From contig CAWGRF010000030.1 in NCBI GenBank assembly GCA_963824935.1, positions 248,001-312,000 on the forward strand: a stretch of DNA of 64,000 nt. Direction: 5' to 3'. Made by a program: the position numbers and the translations under genes. Position 1 is the first letter of the stretch; every line of letters starts with the position of its first letter. Source of the DNA: JACCZX01 sp963824935 (lineage in GTDB: Bacteria; Pseudomonadota; Gammaproteobacteria; Burkholderiales; Burkholderiaceae_F). The notes under the pieces were generated by a model. That model saw only the letters and a program-made list of their open reading frames with translations, was not told the DNA's origin and ran no database searches. Of this stretch, positions 25,956 through 34,216 are shown in pieces.

Positions 25956-27238
25956 CGGCCCGACAGCGCGAACGATGGCGCGCTTGTTGCGAGCAGCTCG
26001 CGGATTTTCTGATCCCACAGCTGCATCGCGTGCGCGCGTTCAGCCAGGTATTCGCCGCGGTCATAGATGTGCAGCACGCCGCCCAGCTGGTGGTTCAGAA
26101 TCTTCTCAGCCACGTGCGGCGGCACGCCCAGGTCGCCCAGCCGTGAGCGCACCGTGCGGCGCAGGTCATGCGGCGTAAAGGCCTCGATCCTCAATGCGGC
26201 CGCTTTGCCTTCACCTGGCTCGAACAGACGATCGATTGCGCGCGTGACCGCTCGGCGAGTGATCGGCTCGGCGTCAGACTCGTCAGCGTGCAAGATGCAG
26301 GCGGCTGCACCGGCGGGCCGCGGCAATGTGGCGAGCAGCTCGAGCGCGAGCGCCGGCAAGTGCACGAGATGCGGCCGCTTGGCCTTGGTGGTTTCGGCCG
26401 GCAGCCTCCACACGCCGGCGACCACGTCGATATCACGCCAGCGCGCCTGCAGGGTTTCGCCGATACGCTGCCCGGTGAGCAGCAGCAACAGGATGCACGC
26501 GCGCACCTGCCACGACAGCCGCTTGTGCTGGCTCACCGCTGGCCAGACTAGCTTGATCTCCTCGAACGACAGCGCGCGCTCGCGCTTGCCTTCTTTGCCG
26601 CCGACGTCGCGGCGCGTGATATCGCCGAGCGGATTTAATTCGATGTGGCCCAGCGTGCGCGCGTAGCGGAAGATTTTCTTCGCGATCAGCAGCGTGCGGT
26701 TTGCGGCGATCGGTGAGCCGCGATCGACAACGGCGTTTAGCGCACGCTGGATCTCCGGCAGGCGCAGTTCGGCGATGCGCCGGCGGCCAAGCGTAGGCAG
26801 CAGGTCACGCTTGAGAATTCGGCGCACCTGGTCCGGGTGCTCGTAATCGCGCTCGATGACCCGCACGACAAACTCGTGGGCGATCGCGCCGAACGTGCCT
26901 TCGGGGTAGCTGCCGTCGTCACTGACACTGAAGCGCCGCAGACCACGCAGTGAGCTGGCGCGGGCGGTCTGCGCCGGATCGCGGCCGGCGATGCGCAGCG
27001 CCTTTTGTTCGCTCGCCCACACACGTGCGCGCTCCAGTGATAGCTCGTTGTCCGGATGCGCGCCGAAGGGCTTGACATGTTCTATGCGGCGCGTGCTGCC
27101 ATCGCTTTCGTAGCGATACACGAAGGCCTTGCGACCGCTAGGGTAGACGCGAAGGAACAGTCCGCGATCGACACGCAGGAAGTAATCGGTATCACGCGGC
27201 TCGGCGCTTTGAAGCTGCTTCGAGGTGAGGGCGCGCAT
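25952..27238 (-). CDS. Tyrosine recombinase/integrase (P4-like)
   Basis: A 428-residue site-specific recombinase that should integrate and excise the element at tRNA-Pro. An N-terminal arm-binding DUF4102-type domain (about 1-90) is followed by a core-binding domain (about 110-200, with YARTLGHIELNPLGDI) and the catalytic domain. Catalytic residues are all visible: Arg258 in TGQRIGE, Lys near 285 in TKAKRPH, His357 and Arg360 in HDLRR, His383 in ILNHQLGG, and the nucleophile Tyr392 in HIYDR. It is read towards the tRNA, with its promoter region in the repeat-rich stretch next to attR. It looks intact. Confidence 0.95.
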   Translation of the reverse strand: MRALTSKQLQSAEPRDTDYFLRVDRGLFLRVYPSGRKAFVYRYESDGSTRRIEHVKPFGAHPDNELSLERARVWASEQKALRIAGRDPAQTARASSLRGLRRFSVSDDGSYPEGTFGAIAHEFVVRVIERDYEHPDQVRRILKRDLLPTLGRRRIAELRLPEIQRALNAVVDRGSPIAANRTLLIAKKIFRYARTLGHIELNPLGDITRRDVGGKEGKRERALSFEEIKLVWPAVSQHKRLSWQVRACILLLLLTGQRIGETLQARWRDIDVVAGVWRLPAETTKAKRPHLVHLPALALELLATLPRPAGAAACILHADESDAEPITRRAVTRAIDRLFEPGEGKAAALRIEAFTPHDLRRTVRSRLGDLGVPPHVAEKILNHQLGGVLHIYDRGEYLAERAHAMQLWDQKIRELLATSAPSFALSGR

Positions 27239-27242
27239 CAGT

Positions 27243-27333
27243 GCAAGGGGTCGCGGGAGCAGGTACGGAGCAGGTACGGGAGTCAGAGCCAGTTAGCGCA
27301 AGGGGTCACGCGCAGGTACGGAGTAGGTACGGG
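27243..27333 (+). repeat. Degenerate tandem repeat with four arm-type sites upstream of int
   Basis: Two copies about 55 bp apart of a unit holding GCAAGGGGTCRCG (like the att core) followed by two AGGTACGG boxes 11 bp apart (27261 and 27272; 27314 and 27325). This is the presumed right-arm integrase site array and probably overlaps the int promoter. The remainder of the 27239-27545 stretch holds only attR and no gene I can support. Confidence 0.6.
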
Positions 27334-27452
27334 TTAGTCGAACGGTAGCACTTAATGGTAGTTGGGAGCAATAGAGTGTAATAAACTGATTTGAAAGGGA
27401 CACGCATGCGACGTGCAAACGCGTAGCAAACCCGGCTCTTAGATCATGGGTA

Positions 27453-27490
27453 CAAGGGGTCGCGAGTTCGAATCCCGCCGCCCCGACCAA
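27453..27490 (+). repeat. attR: 38-bp direct repeat
   Basis: Exact copy of 25613-25650. The bases before it (ATCATGGGTA) only loosely resemble the tRNA anticodon region, so there is no second full tRNA here. It marks the right end of the element. Confidence 0.92.
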
Positions 27491-27545
27491 TCACGGTGCG
27501 CTTACGAGAAGTCTCGAAAACCTTTTGTGCCAGCGGTCGAGTGAC

Positions 27546-27866
27546 TCACGCTTTTTCGATTTTGATTGCGTCGCTCGCAAGCGGTGTGAGCAGATCACCG
27601 ACCGCGCCATTCGCGTTCAGCCATCTCTCGTAGTTGGCCTTGGCTAGAACCACCGGCATGCGGTCGTGAATCTCCGCCAGCAGATCGTTTGCCTGGGTTG
27701 TGACGATTAGCACAGCCTTGCGCTGGCCGTCCCTGCCGAGTCGCACGATGGGCGCCAAATCCGTTGGTCGCAGGTCTGGGTTCGGATCGAATTCGAGGAT
27801 CCGCTGCACCTGAAAGTACGCGGCAAGCTGCGACGGCGTCCGCGGAAGATCGTAGCGGCCGCACAT
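27546..27866 (-). pseudogene. SRAP/YedK-family gene with large internal deletion
   Basis: SRAP (HMCES/YedK) proteins cross-link to abasic sites in single-stranded DNA through Cys2. This 106-residue frame keeps the N-terminus MCGRYDLPRTPSQLAAYF with Cys2. Near residue 52 it jumps straight to IVTTQANDLLAEIHDRMPVVL, the C-terminal His region. The roughly 100 residues between them, including the NAR(A/S)E and FYEW active-site segments of a normal protein of about 220 residues, are missing. The deletion is in frame, so a short protein could be made, but it should be inactive. It stands 56 bp outside attR. Confidence 0.75.
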
Positions 27867-27915
27867 CAGAAGAAATCAGCAGAAGTCGCGATGCTGTATT
27901 TTCTTACAGTGTAAA

Positions 27916-27937
27916 TTGATTCGAACTTGATTCGAAC
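27916..27937 (+). repeat. Tandem 11-bp repeat (TTGATTCGAAC x2) upstream of surE
   Basis: Two perfect adjacent copies in the 159-nt gap between the SRAP remnant and surE. Each contains the palindrome TTCGAA. It could be an operator or a -35 duplication; nothing else supports a function. Confidence 0.4.
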
Positions 27938-28025
27938 GTCCGGCCCTGCGAACTATGCTGCAATCTTGCGAAGCCTTGACCCAAGCCCAGAAGTCGCCTT
28001 GGCGCATTTGATGCCTGCCTAATTG

Positions 28026-28781
28026 ATGCGCATCCTTGTCTCCAACGACGATGGCTACCTGGCGCCGGGCCTTGCGGCGCTGGCCGAGGCGATGCGGCCA
28101 TTGGGCGATGTTACGGTCGTCGCACCGGAACGGAACAGCAGCGGCGCCAGCAATTCGCTGACGCTGAATCGGCCGCTGACGATCAGCCAGGCACACAACG
28201 GATTCACGTTTATCAACGGGACGCCGAGTGACTGCGTGCACATAGCACTCACCGGACTGCTCGATCGGATGCCCGATCTGATCGTCTCGGGCATAAACAA
28301 CGGTCCGAACATGGGCGACGATACGATCTATTCGGGCACCGTCGCCGCGGCGATGGAAGGCTATCTGTTCGGCGTCCCGGCCATCGCATTTTCGCTGACT
28401 GACCGAGGTTTTGAACACGTCGACGCGGCGGCGGCAATAGCGCGCGAAGTAGTGCAACGCTATATCGAGCGGCCGATCCCCGCGCCGTTCTTGCTGAACA
28501 TAAATATTCCGAATCTGCCGCGCGATCAGATAAAGGGCGTCGTGAGCACACGTCTGGGCAAGCGTCATCCGTCGGAGCCAGTGATCAAGATGATCAATCC
28601 GCGCGGCGATCCGGTTTACTGGATCGGCGCCGCGGGTGCCGCGCGCGAGGGCGGGCCGGGCACTGATTTTCACGCCACCGCATCGGGCTATGTTTCGGTG
28701 ACTCCTCTGCAGATCGACTTGACGCACGTTGATCAGCTGCCCACGGTCAGTCAATGGCTTGGCGCAGGAGTCGAGCGATGA
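28026..28781 (+). CDS. surE: 5'/3'-nucleotidase SurE
   Basis: Metal-dependent nucleotidase linked to stationary-phase survival, 251 residues. The signature MRILVSNDDGYLAPG holds the metal-binding Asp pair; ERNSSGASNSLTL and SGINNGPNMGDDTIYSGTV are further active-site motifs. The ATG at 28026 gives the canonical start; a TTG one codon earlier is also possible. It overlaps pcm in an ATGA junction and leads the surE-pcm-nlpD set. Confidence 0.95.
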   Translation: MRILVSNDDGYLAPGLAALAEAMRPLGDVTVVAPERNSSGASNSLTLNRPLTISQAHNGFTFINGTPSDCVHIALTGLLDRMPDLIVSGINNGPNMGDDTIYSGTVAAAMEGYLFGVPAIAFSLTDRGFEHVDAAAAIAREVVQRYIERPIPAPFLLNINIPNLPRDQIKGVVSTRLGKRHPSEPVIKMINPRGDPVYWIGAAGAAREGGPGTDFHATASGYVSVTPLQIDLTHVDQLPTVSQWLGAGVER

Positions 28782-29470
28782 GCCGTTTTCACACGGGCGC
28801 CGGTTCGAGCGATGAGCAGCACAGCGGTCTAGCGTCGGCGCGCGTACGCGAGCGCATGGTTGAGCGCGTGCGCGAGCTAGGTGTGCGCGATGCACGCGTG
28901 CTCAATGCCATCCGCGTCGTGCCGCGCCACCTATTTGTGGATGATGCACTGGCAAGCCGGGCATACGAAGACACTGCCCTGCCGATAGGCCACGGGCAGA
29001 CCATTTCGCAGCCGTACATCGTCGCGCGCACCGCTGAACTCGCGCTCGAGGGCTTGCCCGATGCAAGCACAGCGCGTGTGCTCGAAGTCGGTACGGGTTG
29101 CGGTTATGCAGCCGCCGTGCTGGCGCATCTGTTCGGTGAGGTCATCAGTGTCGAGCGATTACGTGCGTTGCACGAGCGCGCGCGTGAAAATCTGCGGCCG
29201 CTCAAGCTGCCGAACGTGCGGCTCGTGTTCGGCGATGGCGCGCAGGGTGTCGCGGCGGCGGCGCCCTACGATCGAATCGTTGCGGCAGCGGCAAGTGACG
29301 ACATCCCGCCGGCATGGATCGAGCAACTCGCCGCGGGCGGCAGCATTGTGGCGCCGGTCGGCACTTGGAATCAGCAGTTGATGGTCGCAACCCGAGATGA
29401 AAGCGGGCGCCTGCAAAAGAGTCGTAAGGAGCCGGTACGCTTCGTCCCGTTGCGCGGCGGTGTCGCGTAA
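28778..29470 (+). CDS. pcm: Protein-L-isoaspartate O-methyltransferase
   Basis: Repairs isoaspartyl residues in damaged proteins with S-adenosylmethionine. 230 residues from the ATG at 28778, coupled to surE. It has RHLFVDDALASRAYEDTALP (substrate region), GQTISQPYIVA, and the SAM-binding motif VLEVGTGCGYAAAVLA. An N-terminal tail of about 20 polar residues precedes the conserved domain. Confidence 0.94.
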   Translation: MSRFHTGAGSSDEQHSGLASARVRERMVERVRELGVRDARVLNAIRVVPRHLFVDDALASRAYEDTALPIGHGQTISQPYIVARTAELALEGLPDASTARVLEVGTGCGYAAAVLAHLFGEVISVERLRALHERARENLRPLKLPNVRLVFGDGAQGVAAAAPYDRIVAAAASDDIPPAWIEQLAAGGSIVAPVGTWNQQLMVATRDESGRLQKSRKEPVRFVPLRGGVA

Positions 29471-29479
29471 GGTGCGTGC

Positions 29480-30343
29480 ATGAATAAGAAGTCGATTTCG
29501 AAATGGCTGGCAATCGTTCTGGTGATAACGATCACGGCGTGCGCTGGCCAGCGTCCCGCGCCCGTAGTGGACCGTTCGGCGCGCACCGGCACGACTGCGC
29601 CGAGCGCCAAGCCGGCAGACGCGCCGGTGTCTCGCGAAGCAAAGGATGGCGTTTACACCGTACAGCGCGGCGACACGCTCGCCGGAATCGCGCTTGCCTT
29701 CGGCGTCGATCGGCGCGACCTGGCGCGCTGGAACAACGTCCCCGAGGGCAGCGCGGTCAGCGTTGGGCAGACGTTGCGCGTAATAGCACCGAGCGATGTC
29801 GCAACCGTCAGCCCGATCACGCGCAGCGGCCAGGCCGAGGTTCGACCGCTGCCGCCGGCGGGCGCTTCGGCACCTGCGGTGCCGACACCGCTGCCACCGA
29901 CAGCGTCAGCGCCGCCGTCGAGCGCCACGCCAACAGTACCTGCGCCACCGCCCGAGGCACCGCGTCCACCGGCGAGTTCATTGCCTTGGCTCTGGCCGAC
30001 ATCGGGCAAAGTCATTGAGACGTTCGACGATCCGCGCAACAAGGGCATCGATATCGCCGGCACCGAGGGCGCGCCGGTGCACGCTGCGGCCGATGGCGAG
30101 GTCGTTTACGTCGGCAGTGCGGTGCGCGGCTACGGCAACCTCGTGATCGTCAGGCACAGCGAGGAGTTCATCACTGCCTATGCGCACAACCGCAAAGTGT
30201 TGGTGGCGGAAAAACAGGCCGTCAAGCGCGGACAGACGATTGCCGAACTCGGACGCTCGGATGCCGACCGCCCGAAGCTGCATTTCGAGATTCGGCATCA
30301 GGGCAAGCCGGTAGATCCGCTGAAGTATCTACCTGCGCGCTAG
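29480..30343 (+). CDS. nlpD: NlpD-type LysM/M23 lipoprotein
   Basis: Outer-membrane lipoprotein that, in E. coli, activates the amidase AmiC at the division site. A lipoprotein signal (MNKKSISKWLAIVLVITITAC, lipobox ITAC) is followed by a LysM domain (VYTVQRGDTLAGIALAFG, about 58-100), a long Pro/Ala linker (about 115-165) and a LytM/M23 domain. The zinc motifs are degenerate: the sequence reads NKGIDIAG and KLHFEIR instead of HxGxD and HxH. It is therefore a non-catalytic activator, as expected for NlpD. rpoS, the usual next gene, is absent here. Confidence 0.92.
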   Translation: MNKKSISKWLAIVLVITITACAGQRPAPVVDRSARTGTTAPSAKPADAPVSREAKDGVYTVQRGDTLAGIALAFGVDRRDLARWNNVPEGSAVSVGQTLRVIAPSDVATVSPITRSGQAEVRPLPPAGASAPAVPTPLPPTASAPPSSATPTVPAPPPEAPRPPASSLPWLWPTSGKVIETFDDPRNKGIDIAGTEGAPVHAAADGEVVYVGSAVRGYGNLVIVRHSEEFITAYAHNRKVLVAEKQAVKRGQTIAELGRSDADRPKLHFEIRHQGKPVDPLKYLPAR

Positions 30344-30373
30344 GATGGAATCACCGCAAGTCGTGGGCGCAGC

Positions 30374-31168
30374 GTGACGCCGGTTCTGGTATTTGATATC
30401 GAGACGATTCCGGATATTGCCGGGTTGCGGCGTCTGCGCGTCGACTGGCGCGATCTTGAAGATGGCGAAGTGGCCGATCGAGCGCTGAGTGAGCGGCGCG
30501 AGAGAACCGGCGGTGATTTTTTGCCGCTGCATCTGCATCGAGTCATCGCGATCTCATGCGTGCTGCGCAATGACGCCGGCTTCAGAGTCGGTTCGATCGG
30601 CGCTGCGAACGACGCTGAAGCGTCGTTGATCCAGAGCTTTTTCGGAATGATCGATCGGCATACACCACAGTTGGTCAGCTGGAACGGCAGCTCCTTTGAT
30701 CTTCCGGTGCTGCACTATCGCGGCCTGCTGGCTGGGGTTTCTGCTGCACGCTATTGGGAGCTGGGCGACAGCGATCAAGACTTTCGCTACAACAACTACA
30801 TCGCGCGCTATCACACGCGCCATACCGACTTGATGGATCTGCTGGCGATGTACCAGCCGCGCGCGACCGCGCCGCTTGACGATATGGCCAAGCTCGCCGG
30901 CTATGCGGGCAAGCTTGGCATGGACGGCAGCCAAGTGTGGCAGGCGTACTGCGACGGCAAGATCGATCAGATCCGAAGCTACTGCGAAACCGATGTGGTC
31001 AACACCTACCTGCTGTTCAATCGATTTCAGAAAATGCGCGGCGCGTTGAACGACGTGCAAATGGCGGCCGAAGAAGCGCTCGTGCGCGAATCGCTGCAGC
31101 ACCTGCCCGCATCGCACTGGCGCGAATATCTGAACGCATGGCCCGCCGCGGCTGCGGCACTCATCTGA
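30374..31168 (+). CDS. 3'-5' exonuclease, PolB-associated DnaQ-like family
   Basis: A 264-residue DEDD exonuclease of the DNA_pol_B_exo2 type. Motif I is VLVFDIETIPD, motif II is LVSWNGSSFDLPVLHYR, and motif III is near IRSYCETDVVNTYLLF, which supplies the last catalytic Asp. It also has RYHTRHTDLMDLLAMYQ. GTG start at 30374. Its role in the cell is not established. It lies 8 nt from rlmD in the place where rpoS often stands. Confidence 0.88.
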   Translation: MTPVLVFDIETIPDIAGLRRLRVDWRDLEDGEVADRALSERRERTGGDFLPLHLHRVIAISCVLRNDAGFRVGSIGAANDAEASLIQSFFGMIDRHTPQLVSWNGSSFDLPVLHYRGLLAGVSAARYWELGDSDQDFRYNNYIARYHTRHTDLMDLLAMYQPRATAPLDDMAKLAGYAGKLGMDGSQVWQAYCDGKIDQIRSYCETDVVNTYLLFNRFQKMRGALNDVQMAAEEALVRESLQHLPASHWREYLNAWPAAAAALI

Positions 31169-31175
31169 TCTCACA

Positions 31176-32537
31176 GTGAGCGGCGAGCGATTCGAGGTCG
31201 AGGTTGAGTCTCTTGACCAGGAAGGCCGCGGCGTCGCGCACCGTGACGGCAAGGCGGTCTTCATCGAGGGCGCACTGCCGGGCGAGAAAGTGACCTATGA
31301 ACGCCGGCGCCAAAAAGCCCGCTACGAGTCTGGGCGCGCGCTCGACATTGCGCGCGAATCCGCGGCGCGTGTGGTGCCGCGCTGCCCGCATGCGGGGTTG
31401 CACGTCGGCGCGTGCGGCGGCTGCTCGATGCAGCACATCGATGCGCGCGCGCAGATTGCGTTCAAGCAGCGCGTGCTGGAAGACACACTCTGGCACCTGG
31501 GGCGCGTCCGGCCGCAAACGATGCTGCGGCCGGTCGAGGGCCCGGCATGGCGCTACCGGCATCGCGCCCGGTTCACGGTGCGGTATGTCGCAAAAAAAGG
31601 CGGCGTTCTCGTTGGCTTTCACGAACGCGCGAGTAGTTTCGTGGCCGACATCCGCCAGTGCGAAGTCGTGCCAAGAAAGGTGAGTGACCTTCTGCTGCCA
31701 TTGCGCGACCTCGTGTCATCGTTGACGCTGCGCGAGCGCTTGCCGCAAATCGAGCTCGCGGTCGGCAACGCCGAAGGTGTGCCGGCGATCGTGCTTGTCT
31801 TTCGAGTGCTGCAAGATCCAACTGCAGCAGACCGCGCGTTGCTGGGTGAATTCGGACGTGTGCACGCGGTCGGCATTTGGCTGCAGCCCGCAGGGCCGAA
31901 CTCTGCGGCACCGCTCGACGCTGCTCAGCCGCCGCTACTCGAGCTGTCACTGCCGGAATTCGGAGTCACCTTGCCTTTCTTGCCGACCGATTTCACCCAG
32001 ATCAATCACCAGATCAATGAAGTACTCGTGTCGCGCGCGGTCCGACTGCTTGCACCGACATCGATGGACATCGTCGCAGACTTCTTCTGCGGCCTCGGTA
32101 ATTTCTCCTTGCCGTTGGCAACTCGCGCACGGAAAGTCATCGGTTTTGAAGGTAGCGCCCCGCTGGTCGAGAGTGCGCAAGCAGCTGCGGCAAGCAACGG
32201 GTTGGCGGATCGCACCGAATACGTAGCGCGCAATCTGTTCGAGTTCACGCTCGACGACTGGCGCACACTCGTTGAGCGACACGGCGCAGTCAACAAGGTG
32301 CTGATCGATCCGCCGCGCGAAGGCGCGCTCGCGGTCGTGCAGGCACTCGTGTCAGTGTCAAGCGTCCAGCCACAGCCCTCGAAGATCGTCTACGTATCGT
32401 GTAACCCGGCCACGCTTGCGCGCGATTGCAATCTGCTGGTCAATCACGGTGGGTGGACCTTCCGCGCAGCGGGAATAGTGAATATGTTTCCGCACACCTC
32501 GCACGTCGAGTCGATCGCGCTGCTGGAACCCATTTAG
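31176..32537 (+). CDS. rlmD: 23S rRNA (uracil-1939-C5)-methyltransferase RlmD
   Basis: Makes m5U in 23S rRNA. A TRAM domain (about 1-60) is followed by an iron-sulfur site with Cys residues in RCPHAGLHVGACGGCSMQH and IRQCEVV. The SAM-binding region is DFFCGLGNFSLPLA, and the catalytic segment VSCNPATLARD holds the nucleophile Cys. The length of 453 residues is normal. GTG start. Confidence 0.93.
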   Translation: MSGERFEVEVESLDQEGRGVAHRDGKAVFIEGALPGEKVTYERRRQKARYESGRALDIARESAARVVPRCPHAGLHVGACGGCSMQHIDARAQIAFKQRVLEDTLWHLGRVRPQTMLRPVEGPAWRYRHRARFTVRYVAKKGGVLVGFHERASSFVADIRQCEVVPRKVSDLLLPLRDLVSSLTLRERLPQIELAVGNAEGVPAIVLVFRVLQDPTAADRALLGEFGRVHAVGIWLQPAGPNSAAPLDAAQPPLLELSLPEFGVTLPFLPTDFTQINHQINEVLVSRAVRLLAPTSMDIVADFFCGLGNFSLPLATRARKVIGFEGSAPLVESAQAAAASNGLADRTEYVARNLFEFTLDDWRTLVERHGAVNKVLIDPPREGALAVVQALVSVSSVQPQPSKIVYVSCNPATLARDCNLLVNHGGWTFRAAGIVNMFPHTSHVESIALLEPI

Positions 32538-32664
32538 CCTGCGTTTGCGGCATTGTTCGATGCCTGCGTGTTAACATTTCAGGCTAAGTTGCGCGTCCCA
32601 AGTCGTTCATTTGTCGAGCTTTTTACGAGCTCAAAAAACCAACAAGAGCAGGAAAAGATCAGTC

Positions 32665-33090
32665 ATGGCGGTGGAACGAACGTTGTCGATCATCAAGCCC
32701 GATGCAGTCGCAAAAAATATCATCGGGCAGATCTATTCACGTTTCGAGGCGAGCGGTTTGAAGGTGATCGCGGCGAAAATGATGTCGTTATCGCGTGCCG
32801 AAGCGGAAGGCTTTTATGCGGTTCATCGCGGACGGCCGTTTTTCAACGATCTGGTCCAGTTCATGGTTTCCGGGCCGGTGATGGTGCAAGTGCTCGAGGG
32901 CGAAAACGCAATCATGAAGAACCGCGAGCTGATGGGTGCGACCGATCCCAAGAAGGCGGCGGCCGGCACGATTCGGGCCGATTTCGCGGATAGCATCGAC
33001 GCCAATGCGGTCCACGGCTCAGATGGCGCAGCCACCGCGCAGGTCGAGATCGACTATTTCTTTGCGCAAATGCACATCTACCCACGGTAG
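32665..33090 (+). CDS. ndk: Nucleoside diphosphate kinase
   Basis: Balances NTP pools by phosphate transfer through a phospho-His. 141 residues; ERTLSIIKPDAVAKN at the N-terminus and the active-site His in NAVHGSD are both present. The start at 32665 has AGGAAAAG upstream. The 127-nt upstream gap probably holds its promoter; no clear one was found. Confidence 0.97.
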   Translation: MAVERTLSIIKPDAVAKNIIGQIYSRFEASGLKVIAAKMMSLSRAEAEGFYAVHRGRPFFNDLVQFMVSGPVMVQVLEGENAIMKNRELMGATDPKKAAAGTIRADFADSIDANAVHGSDGAATAQVEIDYFFAQMHIYPR

Positions 33091-33098
33091 GGACAACA

Positions 33099-34214
33099 AT
33101 GTCGCGCGTGAATCTGCTCGACTTCGACGCTGCTGCGCTAGCAATGTACTTCGAGTCGCTCGGCGAAAAACCGTTTCGCGCGCGTCAGGTCTTGCGCTGG
33201 ATGCATCGGCGCGGTGCCGCTGATTTCGAAGCGATGTCGGATCTCGCGAAGTCGCTGCGAGCGAAACTGTCCGAGTATGCACATATCGCGTCGCCGAACG
33301 CGTTGAGCGACTCGACTTCCGACGATGGCACGCGCAAATGGCTGCTCGATGTCGGTCAGCGCAATGCGATCGAGACCGTGTTTATTCCGGAGGAGGATCG
33401 CGGCACCTTATGCATATCGACGCAGGCAGGATGCGCAGTTAACTGCGTGTTCTGTTCCACCGGCAAGCAGGGCTTTAACCGCAATTTGACGACTGCCGAA
33501 ATCATCGGGCAACTTTGGATGGCGGAACACACCCTTCGCGCCGGTATGGGCGTGGTGGAGGGCGACCGTGCGATCAGCAATGTCGTGTTGATGGGAATGG
33601 GAGAGCCGCTGCAAAACTACGATGCGGTGCTGCCGGCGCTTCGTCTGATGCTCGATGACAACGCCTATGGCCTCTCGCGCCGCCGTGTCACGCTGTCAAC
33701 CTCGGGCATGGTGCCGCAAATCGACCGCCTCGCGGAAGACTGCCCGGTTGCGTTGGCTGTTTCGCTGCACGCAGCGAACGATGCGCTGCGCGATCACCTG
33801 GTGCCGCTGAATCGCAAGTATCCGTTGCGTGATCTACTCGCGGCGTGCCGACGCTACTTGCGTGTGGCGCCACGCGACTTCATCACGTTCGAGTACGTCA
33901 TGCTGGATGGCATCAACGATAGCGATGCGCATGCGGCGGAACTAGCTGCGCTAGTGAGCGACGTGCCGTGCAAGCTGAACCTGATTCCATTTAATCCGTT
34001 TCCGCAGTCGGGACTGCAACGCTCGCGCCCGGAACGCATTCGCGCGTTTGCACAACACTTGATCGACGCCGGAATCGTTACGACCACGCGCAAGACACGC
34101 GGTGACGACATCGACGCAGCGTGCGGCCAACTGGCCGGCGATATTCGCGATCGGACACGGTTGAGCGAGCGCGCAACGCGAAGGGTCATACCATTGGCAA
34201 CCAGGGCGCACTAG
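33099..34214 (+). CDS. rlmN: Dual-specificity RNA methyltransferase RlmN
   Basis: Radical-SAM enzyme that methylates C2 of A2503 in 23S rRNA and A37 in tRNAs. 371 residues. The iron-sulfur motif is CAVNCVFCSTG, the glycine-rich motif is MGMGEPLQNYD, and the second catalytic Cys lies in RGDDIDAACGQLAG near the C-terminus. It begins 8 nt after ndk. Confidence 0.96.
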   Translation: MSRVNLLDFDAAALAMYFESLGEKPFRARQVLRWMHRRGAADFEAMSDLAKSLRAKLSEYAHIASPNALSDSTSDDGTRKWLLDVGQRNAIETVFIPEEDRGTLCISTQAGCAVNCVFCSTGKQGFNRNLTTAEIIGQLWMAEHTLRAGMGVVEGDRAISNVVLMGMGEPLQNYDAVLPALRLMLDDNAYGLSRRRVTLSTSGMVPQIDRLAEDCPVALAVSLHAANDALRDHLVPLNRKYPLRDLLAACRRYLRVAPRDFITFEYVMLDGINDSDAHAAELAALVSDVPCKLNLIPFNPFPQSGLQRSRPERIRAFAQHLIDAGIVTTTRKTRGDDIDAACGQLAGDIRDRTRLSERATRRVIPLATRAH

Positions 34215-34216
34215 AA

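Noticed and set aside
27430..27490. A possible second tRNA-Pro.
   Set aside because: Only the 3' 38 bp match; there is no D-arm or 5' acceptor strand, so it is attR.
27876..28895. A 339-codon minus-strand frame.
   Set aside because: Antisense to surE and the start of pcm, both with intact family motifs.
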